Positions 36,770 through 45,150 are shown, counted from the first letter of the stretch. The stretch is DNA of 64,000 bases from UBA2357 sp041678045 (GCA_041678045.1 JBAYOV010000001.1:62001-126000); one strand, 5' to 3'. The notes: generated by a model not told the origin, from the sequence alone. Numbers and translations: made by a program.

Positions 36770-37978
36770 TCAGAAAACGAAGTCCAGTGACAGGCCGAAC
36801 ATGTCGACCGACCGGCCGGCGGGGCTGGTGCCGGCAGTTTCGTCCACCGGGAAGAAGGCCCCCCAGGCATGGTGCCCGACACGCACATGAGTCCATTGCA
36901 GCTTGAGCGCTGTCTGGGGGTGCACGTCCCAGCGCACGCCCACGCTCACGCTGCGTTGGGCGTTGGAGCGTGAGTGGCGGTAGGCATCGAAAGCCAGGAT
37001 GTGCGGCTGGGCCTCGAACAGGGGCCGGAGCTGGCTCTGGCGTGCGAGGGTCACGAACGGCGTGAACCTGCCGCTGCGCCGTGCGGCGGTCAGGTGCCAG
37101 CCGTGGGCCGTGGGGATCGTACGGCTGGTGTGTCGCCGCGCATATTCGCCGATCAATTGCCAGCGGCCGTCGTCCCAGCGAAAACCGAACGACATGAAGC
37201 GTGCGCGGATGCCGCCACCCGACAGTGAAGGCAGCAGCGGATGAGCGGTTGCGGCCATCTGCGATGCAATCAGGCGGAACAGCGGATCGTCGTAATGCAC
37301 CGCAATCCGCCCGCTGCCGTAGCCCGCCTGCAGGCTGAGGTTGCCCCGGCTGGCGGCGATGCTCAGGCCGAGTGCGTCGCGCAGCGTGCTGCGTCCGTGC
37401 GGAAAATGCATGCTGCCCTGGCCGGCATAGGGACGCACTTCGAGATCGGTGCTGCCGATGCGGCGGGTGTGGATGAGGTCGGCACCGTCCAGTGCAGTGA
37501 AGGGGTTCAGACCATACACCTCGACCGGTGGCCGCATCCACGGATTGGCGTAGTTCAGGTTGACGCTTTCGGACAGCATGAAGAAAGACGGTGCCAGGCG
37601 GCCCGCACGCAGGCTCAGGTCCGGCCGCAGGTCGTGACGCAGAAAGGCCCAGCCCACGCGGGGACGGTAGCCGTTGCGGTAGTCGTCGGAGCTGAGCAGC
37701 TGCACGGTGAGGTCGGTGTGCGCTCCAAGAGACCACATCGCCTGCAGGCCAATGACCGAGTCGGCGCTGAAGTCGGGCCGGTCGGGGGCGGTACCGGGTT
37801 TGGATGGGTGGTTGAAGTACAGCGCTTCGGTATCCACCCAGAGTCCGCCTACGGTGCCGAACCCCGACCATTGCAGTGGGTGCTGTGTGGCGAGCGCGCG
37901 CAGCGGCAGGATCAGCAGCATCAACAGCATCAGCCGGGCTGCATGCAGGCCGCAAGCGGCTCTGTTGGGTCTGTTCAT
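36770..37978 (-). CDS. Predicted outer-membrane beta-barrel protein
   Basis: 402-aa protein with a signal peptide (LMLLMLLILPLRALA). The rest alternates short amphipathic strands and turns and ends in Phe (LSLDFVF), as outer-membrane barrels do. Stretches such as GWAFLRHDLRPDLSLRAGRL resemble porin-like paralogs annotated as hypothetical in related bacteria. No binding specificity is visible. Its ATG at 37978 overlaps the stop of the GGDEF/EAL gene (ATGA), so barrel and receptor are made together. Confidence 0.75.
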   Translation of the reverse strand: MNRPNRAACGLHAARLMLLMLLILPLRALATQHPLQWSGFGTVGGLWVDTEALYFNHPSKPGTAPDRPDFSADSVIGLQAMWSLGAHTDLTVQLLSSDDYRNGYRPRVGWAFLRHDLRPDLSLRAGRLAPSFFMLSESVNLNYANPWMRPPVEVYGLNPFTALDGADLIHTRRIGSTDLEVRPYAGQGSMHFPHGRSTLRDALGLSIAASRGNLSLQAGYGSGRIAVHYDDPLFRLIASQMAATAHPLLPSLSGGGIRARFMSFGFRWDDGRWQLIGEYARRHTSRTIPTAHGWHLTAARRSGRFTPFVTLARQSQLRPLFEAQPHILAFDAYRHSRSNAQRSVSVGVRWDVHPQTALKLQWTHVRVGHHAWGAFFPVDETAGTSPAGRSVDMFGLSLDFVF

Positions 37979-40437
37979 GACTGTTCCTCCACGGCCGGCT
38001 CGGGGGACGAGGGTTGCAGCAGGGCTTCGGCCTGTTCGGTGCTGAGCGGACGGTTGTACAGATACCCCTGGCCCAGATCGCAGCCCAGGGATCGCAGGAT
38101 GTCGGCTTGCGCCTGGCTCTCGATGCACTCTGCAATCACCGTCATCCCCAGGTCGTGCGCCAGCTCGGTACTGCGCCGCACGATGGCGCGCAGCCGCTTG
38201 TCGTGTTCGATCTGGTGGACGAAGGTGCCGTCGAACTTCACGATGTCGCACGGAATGCGGTGCAGGTAGCTGAGTGCGGAGTAGCCGGTGCCGAAATCGT
38301 CGATGAGAATCTTGATGCCGTGCCGCCGCAGGGTGTGCAGGACTTCCAGGGCTGGCCCGTCTTCGTGGGCCAGAATGCTTTCGGTCACTTCAATGCGCAG
38401 CAGGGACGGCGGCAGCCTGAAGTGCTCCAGGCGCTCGATGAGCGTCAGTGCCAGCCGGGGGTTGCCCAGCTGCAGGGCCGACAGGTTGATGCTGATCGCA
38501 GGGGTGGCGTCGGTGCCGAGTTTCCGGTGCCAGCGGCTGAGCGTGGTGCATACATGGCTGAACACCTGATTGCCCAGGTCGCAGATCAGCCCCAGGGCTT
38601 CGGCCATGGGCACGAACTCATCCGGTGCGACCATGCCCCGCTCGGGGTGGCGCCAGCGCACCAGGGCCTCGAAGCTGCAGATATCGCCTGTGTGCAGGTC
38701 GATGATGGGCTGGTAGGCGACGGTCAGGGTTTGCTGGTCGATGGCCCGCCGCAGGTCGGCCTCCAGGTGCAGCGCATCGACCGCCCGCGCATGCATGGAC
38801 GACTGGAATACCGCCAGCGTGCTGTCGCCCGAGCGCTTGGCCTCGTGCAGGGCGTTGTCGGCATCGCGCAGCAGGGTTTCGGAGTCGTTTACCGTGATGT
38901 CGCTGATTGCGATGCCGGCGTGTACGCGGGGAAAATACACCCGACCGTCGCCCAGGTCGATGCGGCGTTCGAGCTCGTCGATGAGCTTGCGGGTCAGGCG
39001 CAGGCTGTCGCCGACGCCGTCCAGGTCGTCGAGCAGCAGGGCAAACTGGTCTGCCCCGACGCGTGCCGCCACATCGCCCTGGCGCACGCACTTGCGCAGA
39101 CGCTGGGCAATTTCCTTCAGCACACGGTCGCCCGCCGCGTGCCCGAAGCTGTCGTTGACCAGATGGAAGCGTTCCAGATTCACCATCACCAGCGCAAAGC
39201 TGAAACTGTCGCTGCGTTGCTGGCGGCCCAGGCTGGTGTTCAGGTGCTCCTGCAGCAGTACCTGATTGGGCAGGTCGGTGAGCCGGTCGTGCAGCGCATC
39301 GTGCATGAGCTGGGCTTCGGCCCGCTTGCGCTTCTGGATGTCGGCTACCGATCCGACCATGCGGAAGGCCTTGCCGTCCGCATCGCGCTGGGCAATGCCG
39401 CGAATCAGCACCCAGCGCATGCCGCCCTGGCGTAGTTGTACGCGGAATTCGCATTCGAACTGCTGGGTGTAGCCTTTCAGGTGGGCCACCAGCTGTTCGC
39501 GGTAGCGGCCACGGTCGGAGGCCGGCATGCAGGACAGCATTTCCCCGTTGCTCAGGTGCTCGCTGTTGCCCGGCAGGTCGAGGATTTCGCGAAAACGCTC
39601 GGACACGAAGATGCTGCCGCTGCGAACGTTCCAGTCCCACAGCCCGTCGTTGGCGCCACGCATGGCCAGCGCATAGCGTTCCTCGCTGGCATACAGGCGC
39701 TCGGCGGTGAGCCGCAGTTCGCCCACGTGGTCCTGCAGGGTTTCGGCCATCAGGTTGAAGTGGTGGGAGACGCGGGCCAGTTCGTCACTGCCCTTCACCT
39801 CGATACGATGCGCCAGCCGGCCCTCGGCGATGGCGCGGCTGCCTTCGAGCAGGCGCCCCAGGTTGCGGGTGAGAAAGTAGCCGATGGTCGACAGCAGGAT
39901 CAGGGTCAGTGCAATCTCGATGGCCGCAATCATCGCGCCCTGACCCAGAATGGCCTTGCGCGCCTGCGCCAGGGTGGCGCCGGAGACGCCGAACTGGATG
40001 AAACCCACCTCGTTGCCCTTCAGCAGGAAGGGCGCGCGCATGTGCATCAGGGTCCGGCGCGGAGCGATGCGCAGCAGGCGCAGGTCGCCGTCGCTGTCGG
40101 GCAGGGTGGCGTCGTCGGCCTTTCCCGCACTGACCAGCAGCGATTCGTCGCTGCGCCCGATGCGTACATATACCAGACCTTCTTCGGCATCGGCGAGCAA
40201 TTCTCCCAGCATGTCCTGGAGTGCGTCATAGCGATCCAGTTCGCCGTACGTAGTGGCCATCGAATGCAGCATGGCGGCATTTTGGCCGACCATGGTGTTC
40301 ATGCTGGCGTCAATGGCCTCGTTCATCAGGCGCACGCTGTTGAAGATCAGCAGGGTCAACAGGAACACCTGCACCAGGGTACTGGCGAACAGCAGTCTCA
40401 GGCGGATGGACGATCGCAATGGTATCAAGACGTACAA
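37975..40437 (-). CDS. Membrane GGDEF/EAL protein with HAMP and PAS domains
   Basis: About 820-aa c-di-GMP signalling protein. TM1 is at about residues 12-35, a periplasmic domain at 36-165 and TM2 at 166-190. HAMP spans 190-243, PAS plus PAC about 250-372, GGDEF 378-540 and EAL 555-800. The cyclase signature reads GADQF (461-465) instead of GGDEF, so cyclase activity is doubtful. The EAL domain has FEALVRWRHP, EVTES and DDFGTGYSALSYL, so it is probably an active phosphodiesterase. There is no ATG: TTG at 40437 (after ATAAGGCA) or TTG at 40428 are the likely starts, since the first ATG would remove TM1. Confidence 0.87.
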   Translation of the reverse strand: MYVLIPLRSSIRLRLLFASTLVQVFLLTLLIFNSVRLMNEAIDASMNTMVGQNAAMLHSMATTYGELDRYDALQDMLGELLADAEEGLVYVRIGRSDESLLVSAGKADDATLPDSDGDLRLLRIAPRRTLMHMRAPFLLKGNEVGFIQFGVSGATLAQARKAILGQGAMIAAIEIALTLILLSTIGYFLTRNLGRLLEGSRAIAEGRLAHRIEVKGSDELARVSHHFNLMAETLQDHVGELRLTAERLYASEERYALAMRGANDGLWDWNVRSGSIFVSERFREILDLPGNSEHLSNGEMLSCMPASDRGRYREQLVAHLKGYTQQFECEFRVQLRQGGMRWVLIRGIAQRDADGKAFRMVGSVADIQKRKRAEAQLMHDALHDRLTDLPNQVLLQEHLNTSLGRQQRSDSFSFALVMVNLERFHLVNDSFGHAAGDRVLKEIAQRLRKCVRQGDVAARVGADQFALLLDDLDGVGDSLRLTRKLIDELERRIDLGDGRVYFPRVHAGIAISDITVNDSETLLRDADNALHEAKRSGDSTLAVFQSSMHARAVDALHLEADLRRAIDQQTLTVAYQPIIDLHTGDICSFEALVRWRHPERGMVAPDEFVPMAEALGLICDLGNQVFSHVCTTLSRWHRKLGTDATPAISINLSALQLGNPRLALTLIERLEHFRLPPSLLRIEVTESILAHEDGPALEVLHTLRRHGIKILIDDFGTGYSALSYLHRIPCDIVKFDGTFVHQIEHDKRLRAIVRRSTELAHDLGMTVIAECIESQAQADILRSLGCDLGQGYLYNRPLSTEQAEALLQPSSPEPAVEEQS

Positions 40438-40540
40438 TGCCTTATGGGTGGATCGTGCATTGTGCCGCGAAATGCCATGATTGTGCAGGGGGAGTTATGC
40501 TGCAATGCAGCGGTATATCGAAAGTAGCACTGCGAATAAT

Positions 40541-40586
40541 CCGGAAGTTATCCGGATTTCATGAATTCATGCGTCAATGAATTCAT
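40541..40586. repeat. Hairpin and paired palindromes between olsA-like and GGDEF/EAL genes
   Basis: CCGGAAGTTATCCGG (40541-40555) forms a five-base-pair stem. ATGAATTCAT occurs twice, at 40561-40570 and 40577-40586. The second copy covers the olsA-like stop codon. There is no clear T-run, so a terminator role is unproven. Confidence 0.6.
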
Positions 40587-41419
40587 GAATGACTTTCTTG
40601 GCCTGTTCCGCAGTCGGGGGCCTGCGCGGTCACGGACTGGATGATCGCGTCGCGGGCCTGGGTGGCCAGATCGCGGCGGTGTGTGCCGTTGCCGGTGGGC
40701 AGCGGGGCATGGACGGTGCAGTCGGCCACCAGCCCTCGGGCCGAGACGATGGTGAGCAGTGACGCCAGCAGGCTGGTGTCGCCCACATAGGCAGGCGCCT
40801 GGCTGCGCAGGCCGCTGGCGTCGTGATAGCGCAGCGCCAGCGGCTGAACCGGGTGGCCGCAGGCGATGGCCGGCTGCAGCAGGGCGGCGTGAAAGTGCAG
40901 CACCTGGCTGCCGTCGGTGGTGGTGCCTTCGGGAAACACCGCCACATGGGTGCCGGCATCGAGCAGGGCGGCGATCCGGCCATTCACGATCCTGGCGTGG
41001 CCGCGACTGCCGCGCATCAGGAACACGGTGTCGTTGCGTGCGGCCAGCCAGCCGATCAGCGGCCACTGGCGCACTTCGGCCTTGGAGACGAAGGCTGCCG
41101 GGGTGAGCGCATTGATCACGAAGATGTCCAGCCAAGAGATGTGATTGGCCACCAGCATGCAGCCGGCTTCGGGGGAATGGCCGCGATGGCGCAGCCGCAC
41201 CCCGACGCTGTGCAGCAGGCTGACCGACCAGCGCTGCCGCAGGCGCTGCCGCCCGCGCGGTGAAGTGAATGGAAACACCAGCAGGGCGGTGAGCCCCCCC
41301 CACAGCAGCACCCATGCGAGGCGCAGCAGGCGCCATGCACGCAGCGGCCGGGAGGCCGGCTGCACGAGGGGGGGCGTAGTTTCAGCGGTGGGCAGGGTGC
41401 GTTCGACGGGGGCGTGCAA
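40583..41419 (-). CDS. olsA: PlsC/OlsA-like 1-acyl-glycerol-phosphate or lyso-ornithine-lipid acyltransferase
   Basis: About 278-aa membrane-associated acyltransferase. One N-terminal helix (LLRLAWVLLWGGLTALLVFPF) is followed by the catalytic NHISWLD (H93, D98) and the FPEGT substrate block. It directly follows an OlsB-like gene, the arrangement of the ornithine-lipid genes olsBA, so it more likely adds the second acyl chain to lyso-ornithine lipid than makes phosphatidic acid. No ATG lies in the conserved region; TTG 41419, just after the olsB-like stop, is the probable start. OlsA versus a plain PlsC cannot be settled by sequence. Confidence 0.7.
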   Translation of the reverse strand: MHAPVERTLPTAETTPPLVQPASRPLRAWRLLRLAWVLLWGGLTALLVFPFTSPRGRQRLRQRWSVSLLHSVGVRLRHRGHSPEAGCMLVANHISWLDIFVINALTPAAFVSKAEVRQWPLIGWLAARNDTVFLMRGSRGHARIVNGRIAALLDAGTHVAVFPEGTTTDGSQVLHFHAALLQPAIACGHPVQPLALRYHDASGLRSQAPAYVGDTSLLASLLTIVSARGLVADCTVHAPLPTGNGTHRRDLATQARDAIIQSVTAQAPDCGTGQESHS

Positions 41420-41421
41420 GC

Positions 41422-42180
41422 TCAGTCCTGTGTGTCCAGAAAATGCCGGGCGTACTTCTGATCGATCCGGCTCATCGGCATCAGGATCGGCAGATCGGCG
41501 GTGTTGAAGTCCGGGTCCCAGGCCGGGGCGCCGCACATCCAGGCCCCTGCCCGCAGATAGCCCTTGATCAGCGGCGGGGCGCTCGGATGCAGGTCCTGGC
41601 GCAGGCGCTCCAGCGGCAGCGGATGGCGCGGGAAGACATGATATTCCAGCGGAGCGAGGTGTTCGTCGCGCAGGCGATTATACAGACTGGCTGCAAGGTG
41701 TCCGCCATCGGCCATGCTGACCGAGGCGCAGCCGATCAGGTAGTCGTAGGCATTGTCCTGCATGTAGCGCGCCAGTCCCGACCACAGCAGGGAGATCACC
41801 GCGCCGGTGCGGTAGTCCGCATCGATGCAGGAGCGGCCGATCTCGACCATGCGGCTGCGCAGATGCTGCAGGCGGGTGAGGTCGAATTCGTTCTCGGTGT
41901 AGTAACCGCCGATGCGCCGTGCTGCGGACGGAGACAGGATGCGGTAGGTGCCGACGATGCGTCCGGCCTGTTCGTCGCGCACGATCAGATGTTCGCAGAA
42001 GGGGTCGTAGATGTCCCGGTCCACGCCCGGGGTGCGACCGGGGAGCCGGGCGCCCATTTCTTCGGCAAATACCCGGTAGCGCAGTTTCTGTGCTTCGAGC
42101 ACTTCGGTTTCGCAGGCGGCCAGTGCGACATGGAGCTTGCGGCGGGGACGGAGAAATCGTTGCTGTTCGGTGTGGAGCAT
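41422..42180 (-). CDS. olsB: OlsB-like GNAT N-acyltransferase (ornithine lipid synthesis)
   Basis: 252-aa acyltransferase. EAQKLRYRVFAEEMGARL, YDPFCEHLIVRDEQAGRIVGTYRIL, EIGRSCIDADYRTGAVISLLW and MADGGHLAASLYNRL are the conserved blocks of the L-ornithine N-alpha-acyltransferase family (also seen in hemolysin-type GNATs). It would transfer a 3-hydroxyacyl group from ACP to ornithine. The ATG at 42180 has GAGG six bases upstream; 42192 is a possible alternative. It is coupled to the OlsA-like gene. Confidence 0.82.
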   Translation of the reverse strand: MLHTEQQRFLRPRRKLHVALAACETEVLEAQKLRYRVFAEEMGARLPGRTPGVDRDIYDPFCEHLIVRDEQAGRIVGTYRILSPSAARRIGGYYTENEFDLTRLQHLRSRMVEIGRSCIDADYRTGAVISLLWSGLARYMQDNAYDYLIGCASVSMADGGHLAASLYNRLRDEHLAPLEYHVFPRHPLPLERLRQDLHPSAPPLIKGYLRAGAWMCGAPAWDPDFNTADLPILMPMSRIDQKYARHFLDTQD

Positions 42181-42318
42181 GGCGGGCCTCATGATGTCCA
42201 GGTGAAGCCATTGTGTTGAGGCCCGGTTGCAGTGCCGTGAAGCGGCGATTACGCCGGCGTTACGCGACAGCCGTCGGTGCGGCGAACCGGCAGGCGGGCG
42301 GGGTGGCGGCCGATTCCC

Positions 42319-42324
42319 TATAAT
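42319..42324 (+). promoter_or_regulatory. -10 box of the PfkB-kinase gene
   Basis: Perfect TATAAT, 36 bases before the kinase ATG. No convincing -35 is present at 17 bases. Confidence 0.5.
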
Positions 42325-42359
42325 CGCGTTTTTCATGTTTACTCCGACGAGGCTGCGCG

Positions 42360-43292
42360 ATGTCTATTCTGGTATGTGGTTCATTGGCTTACGACACAAT
42401 CATGGTCTTTCCCGACCGCTTCAAGAACCATATCCTGCCCGAGCAGATACACATCCTGAACGTGGCCTTCATGGTGCCCGACATGCGCCGCGAGTTCGGC
42501 GGATGTGCCGGCAACATCGGCTACAACCTGGGGCTGCTGGGAGCGAGCCCGCTGATCATGGCCACCGTCGGGGACGATGCGGCGAGCTATCTCGAACGCC
42601 TGGATGCGCTGGGCCTGCGCCGCAACCATGTGAAGCTGGTGCCTTACACCTATACCGCGCAGGCCTTCATCACCACGGACCTTGACGACAACCAGATCAC
42701 CGCCTTTCATCCGGGGGCGATGCTGCAGTCGCACCTGAACCGCGTGGATGATGCGCGTGGCGTGACGCTGGGCATCGTCGCGCCCGACGGCAAGGAGGGC
42801 ATGCTGGGTCATGTCGAGCGCTTTGCCGCGAACCGGATTCCCTTCGTGTTCGACCCCGGTCAGGGCTTGCCGATGTTCGGTGGGGTGGAGTTGCTGGAGT
42901 GCCTGAGCCAGGCAACCTATTGCACGCTGAACGACTACGAAGCCCGTCTGGTGTGCGAAAAGACCGGCCACAGCATCGAGCAGATCGCGGCGATGGTCGA
43001 TGCATTGGTGGTGACCATGGGCGCACAGGGTTCGCACATTCATGTGGACGGCCGGGTGATCGAGATTCCCGGCGTGAAGCCGGATGCGGTGGTGGACCCC
43101 ACCGGATGCGGGGACGCTTACCGGGCAGGGCTGCTGCACGGCATCGAACAGGGCTGGGACTGGGAGAAGACCGGACGCCTGGCTTCGCTGATGGGCTCGC
43201 TCAAGGTGGCCAGCCGGGGCGGGCAGAACCACACCCCCTCAAGGGACGAGATCGCCCGGCGGTTTGAAGAGGCTTTTGATCAGGCGCTTTGA
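42360..43292 (+). CDS. PfkB-family carbohydrate/nucleoside kinase
   Basis: 310-aa ribokinase-fold kinase. The N-terminal ILVCGSLAYDTIM and FGGCAGNIGYNLGLLG are PfkB motif 1. The C-terminal VVDPTGCGDAYRAGLLHG contains the catalytic Asp and anion hole (usual DTTGAGDAF). Closest in style to adenosine kinase-like or sugar kinases annotated only as carbohydrate kinase family in betaproteobacteria. No pathway partner is adjacent. The DarTG module begins right after it. Confidence 0.88.
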   Translation: MSILVCGSLAYDTIMVFPDRFKNHILPEQIHILNVAFMVPDMRREFGGCAGNIGYNLGLLGASPLIMATVGDDAASYLERLDALGLRRNHVKLVPYTYTAQAFITTDLDDNQITAFHPGAMLQSHLNRVDDARGVTLGIVAPDGKEGMLGHVERFAANRIPFVFDPGQGLPMFGGVELLECLSQATYCTLNDYEARLVCEKTGHSIEQIAAMVDALVVTMGAQGSHIHVDGRVIEIPGVKPDAVVDPTGCGDAYRAGLLHGIEQGWDWEKTGRLASLMGSLKVASRGGQNHTPSRDEIARRFEEAFDQAL

Positions 43293-43317
43293 TCAAGCCA
43301 TAGAGATAACAGAAACC

Positions 43318-43329
43318 GGGGATCAGACC
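43318..43329 (+). repeat. Left boundary motif of DarTG island
   Basis: GGGGATCAGACC. Its inverted, one-base-shorter counterpart GGTCTGACCCC lies at 45140-45150, at the far end of the module. GGGGTCAGACC-type words often flank mobile or toxin-antitoxin cassettes. Confidence 0.5.
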
Positions 43330-43334
43330 GAACG

Positions 43335-43436
43335 ATGCCACCCACCAAAATGACGCTTGCCCGCCTGGAAAGTCTGCCGCTTGCGACCTGCTGCGATCTG
43401 CTCAAGGTCGAAGAGCCCAAAGCTGTCGATGGCTAA
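43335..43436 (+). pseudogene. 33-codon ORF resembling the N-terminus of HsdM
   Basis: An ATG at 43335 opens 33 codons ending TAA at 43436, overlapping the darT start by eight bases. The peptide contains KMTLARLESLPLATCCDLLK. From memory this resembles the start of type I restriction methyltransferases (TLARLESLLFEACDILRG). I read it as a leftover 5' end of an hsdM gene, since DarTG modules occur in type I restriction loci. It could equally be a small leader peptide translated ahead of darT. Confidence 0.35.
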
Positions 43437-44082
43437 CCTCTATCCCAGCCTCAATCCGAATAAGGCGCTGATCTGGCGTATCGTGCACCGCGAAAATTTG
43501 CTGTGGGTGCTGGACAACGGATTGCACTGCGGTAACAGCGCAGTCAAGGCTCCCGGATGGATCAACATCGGCAACCCGGAACTGACCGAAAAGCGCGCTC
43601 ATCATCCGGTGCCGCTGCCTCCGGGCGGTTGTCTCAATGACTATGTGCCGTTCTACTTCACGCCCTTTTCGCCCATGTTGCGCAATATCCATACCGGCTG
43701 GGGCGGCATCCAGAAGCGACGCAATGAGGATATCGTGATTCTGGTGTCCGGTCTGCACCACGTTGCCCGGCTGGGCTTGCAGTTCCTGTTCACCGACAGC
43801 CATGCCTATTACCAGTGGGCAAATTACTATGCGGACCTGGACGACCTCGACAGGATCGACTGGCCCCTGCTGCAGCGCAGAGACTTCAAACGCGATGCGG
43901 AAGACCCGGCCAAGTTCGAGCGCTATCAGGCCGAGGCGTTGATTCACCGGCACTTGCCGGTGGTCGGACTTCTCGGCATTGTGTGCTACACAGAGGCATT
44001 GAAACAACGCATCGGGCAAGAGATTCAGGCCCGCAACCTGAGTCTGACGGTTCACGCCCGAACAGGGTGGTACTTTTCATGA
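43429..44082 (+). CDS. darT: DarT, DNA ADP-ribosyltransferase toxin (DUF4433)
   Basis: 217-aa toxin that uses NAD to ADP-ribosylate thymidines in single-stranded DNA, blocking replication. The N-terminal ALIWRIVHRENLLWVLDNGL is the NAD-binding start of DUF4433. The catalytic Glu is probably E169 in RYQAEALIHRHLP. LNDYVPFYFTPFSPML is the conserved fold core. The frame is intact. ATG 43429 gives the conserved MANLYPSLNPNKAL start. The stop overlaps the antitoxin ATG (ATGA), so both are made together. A cytosolic toxin, silent while DarG is present. GC content appears lower than in the neighbouring genes. Confidence 0.93.
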   Translation: MANLYPSLNPNKALIWRIVHRENLLWVLDNGLHCGNSAVKAPGWINIGNPELTEKRAHHPVPLPPGGCLNDYVPFYFTPFSPMLRNIHTGWGGIQKRRNEDIVILVSGLHHVARLGLQFLFTDSHAYYQWANYYADLDDLDRIDWPLLQRRDFKRDAEDPAKFERYQAEALIHRHLPVVGLLGIVCYTEALKQRIGQEIQARNLSLTVHARTGWYFS

Positions 44083-45146
44083 TCACGTTCACTCAAGGCA
44101 ATTTGCTGGAGGCCCGCACCGAGGCGCTGGTCAACACGGTCAACACCGTCGGGGTGATGGGTAAGGGCATCGCGCTGATGTTCAAGGAGCGATTCGCGGA
44201 GAACTTCCGCCTCTATGCCGCAGCTTGCAAGGCCAAGAAAGTGCAGACCGGCCAGATGTTTGTGACGGAGGTGGCAGAACTGGATGGCCCTCGCTGGATC
44301 GTCAACTTTCCCACCAAGCAGCACTGGCGTGCGCCGTCGCGCATGGAGTGGGTGGTCGAGGGTTTGCAGGATTTACGGCGCTTTCTGGTGCAGCAGAACG
44401 TCCACTCCATCGCCATCCCACCACTGGGTGCGGGCAATGGTGGTCTGGAGTGGGTTGAGGTGTGCGAGCAAATCAAACAGGCGCTGGGCGATCTGGACAT
44501 CGATATCCTGGTATTCGAGCCCACCAAGCAGTACCAGAACGTGGCCAAGCGCGCTGGCGTTGAGAAACTGACGCCCGCCCGTGCGCTGATTGCCGAACTG
44601 GTACGCCGCTACTGGGTGCTGGGCATGGAGTGCAGCTTGCTTGAAATCCAGAAACTGGCGTGGTTTCTGGAGCGCGCCATCGAGCGTTACAACCCGGGCG
44701 ACAACCCGCTGAATCTGAAGTTTGTGGCGCACAAGTACGGGCCCTACGCTAACCGTCTCGATCATTTGTTGAACGATCTGGATGGTAGCTATCTGCACTC
44801 CGAAAAACGCATCAGCGATGCCAGTCCGACGGATGTGATTTGGTTCGACGATGAGCGCAAGGGCTTCGTTCAGACCTATCTCAAGAGCGAAGCTGAAGCC
44901 TACGCGCAGGCACTTGAATCCACTGCGACGCTTATCGATGGCTTTGAATCGCCCTTTGGTCTGGAACTGCTGGCTACGGTGGACTGGTTACTGATCCGTG
45001 AAGGTGTGGCGCCCAATATACCGGCCGTACGCGAAGGGCTCCGTCACTGGCGAGGCGGTCCGGATGCCGCCGCTCGCAAGGGTCGCCTTTTCGACGACCG
45101 GGCGCTGGGCATTGCTCTGGAGCGCTTGAAAACAGGCTGGGTCTGA
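44079..45146 (+). CDS. darG: DarG, macro-domain antitoxin
   Basis: 355-aa antitoxin. The N-terminal macrodomain (about 1-155) has ALVNTVNTVGVMGKGIALMFK, NFPTK with K80, the lysine used by DarG to remove ADP-ribose from DNA, and IPPLGAGNGGLEW. The C-terminal domain (about 170-355, with LLEIQKLAWFLERA and FVAHKYGPYANRLDHLL) is the part that binds and neutralises DarT directly; it looks Panacea/SocA-like. Both domains are full length, so the module is likely functional. Confidence 0.93.
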   Translation: MITFTQGNLLEARTEALVNTVNTVGVMGKGIALMFKERFAENFRLYAAACKAKKVQTGQMFVTEVAELDGPRWIVNFPTKQHWRAPSRMEWVVEGLQDLRRFLVQQNVHSIAIPPLGAGNGGLEWVEVCEQIKQALGDLDIDILVFEPTKQYQNVAKRAGVEKLTPARALIAELVRRYWVLGMECSLLEIQKLAWFLERAIERYNPGDNPLNLKFVAHKYGPYANRLDHLLNDLDGSYLHSEKRISDASPTDVIWFDDERKGFVQTYLKSEAEAYAQALESTATLIDGFESPFGLELLATVDWLLIREGVAPNIPAVREGLRHWRGGPDAAARKGRLFDDRALGIALERLKTGWV

Positions 45147-45150
45147 CCCC
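45140..45150 (-). repeat. Right boundary motif of DarTG island
   Basis: GGTCTGACCCC, the inverse of the left motif at 43318-43329 minus one base; it includes the darG stop codon. Confidence 0.5.
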
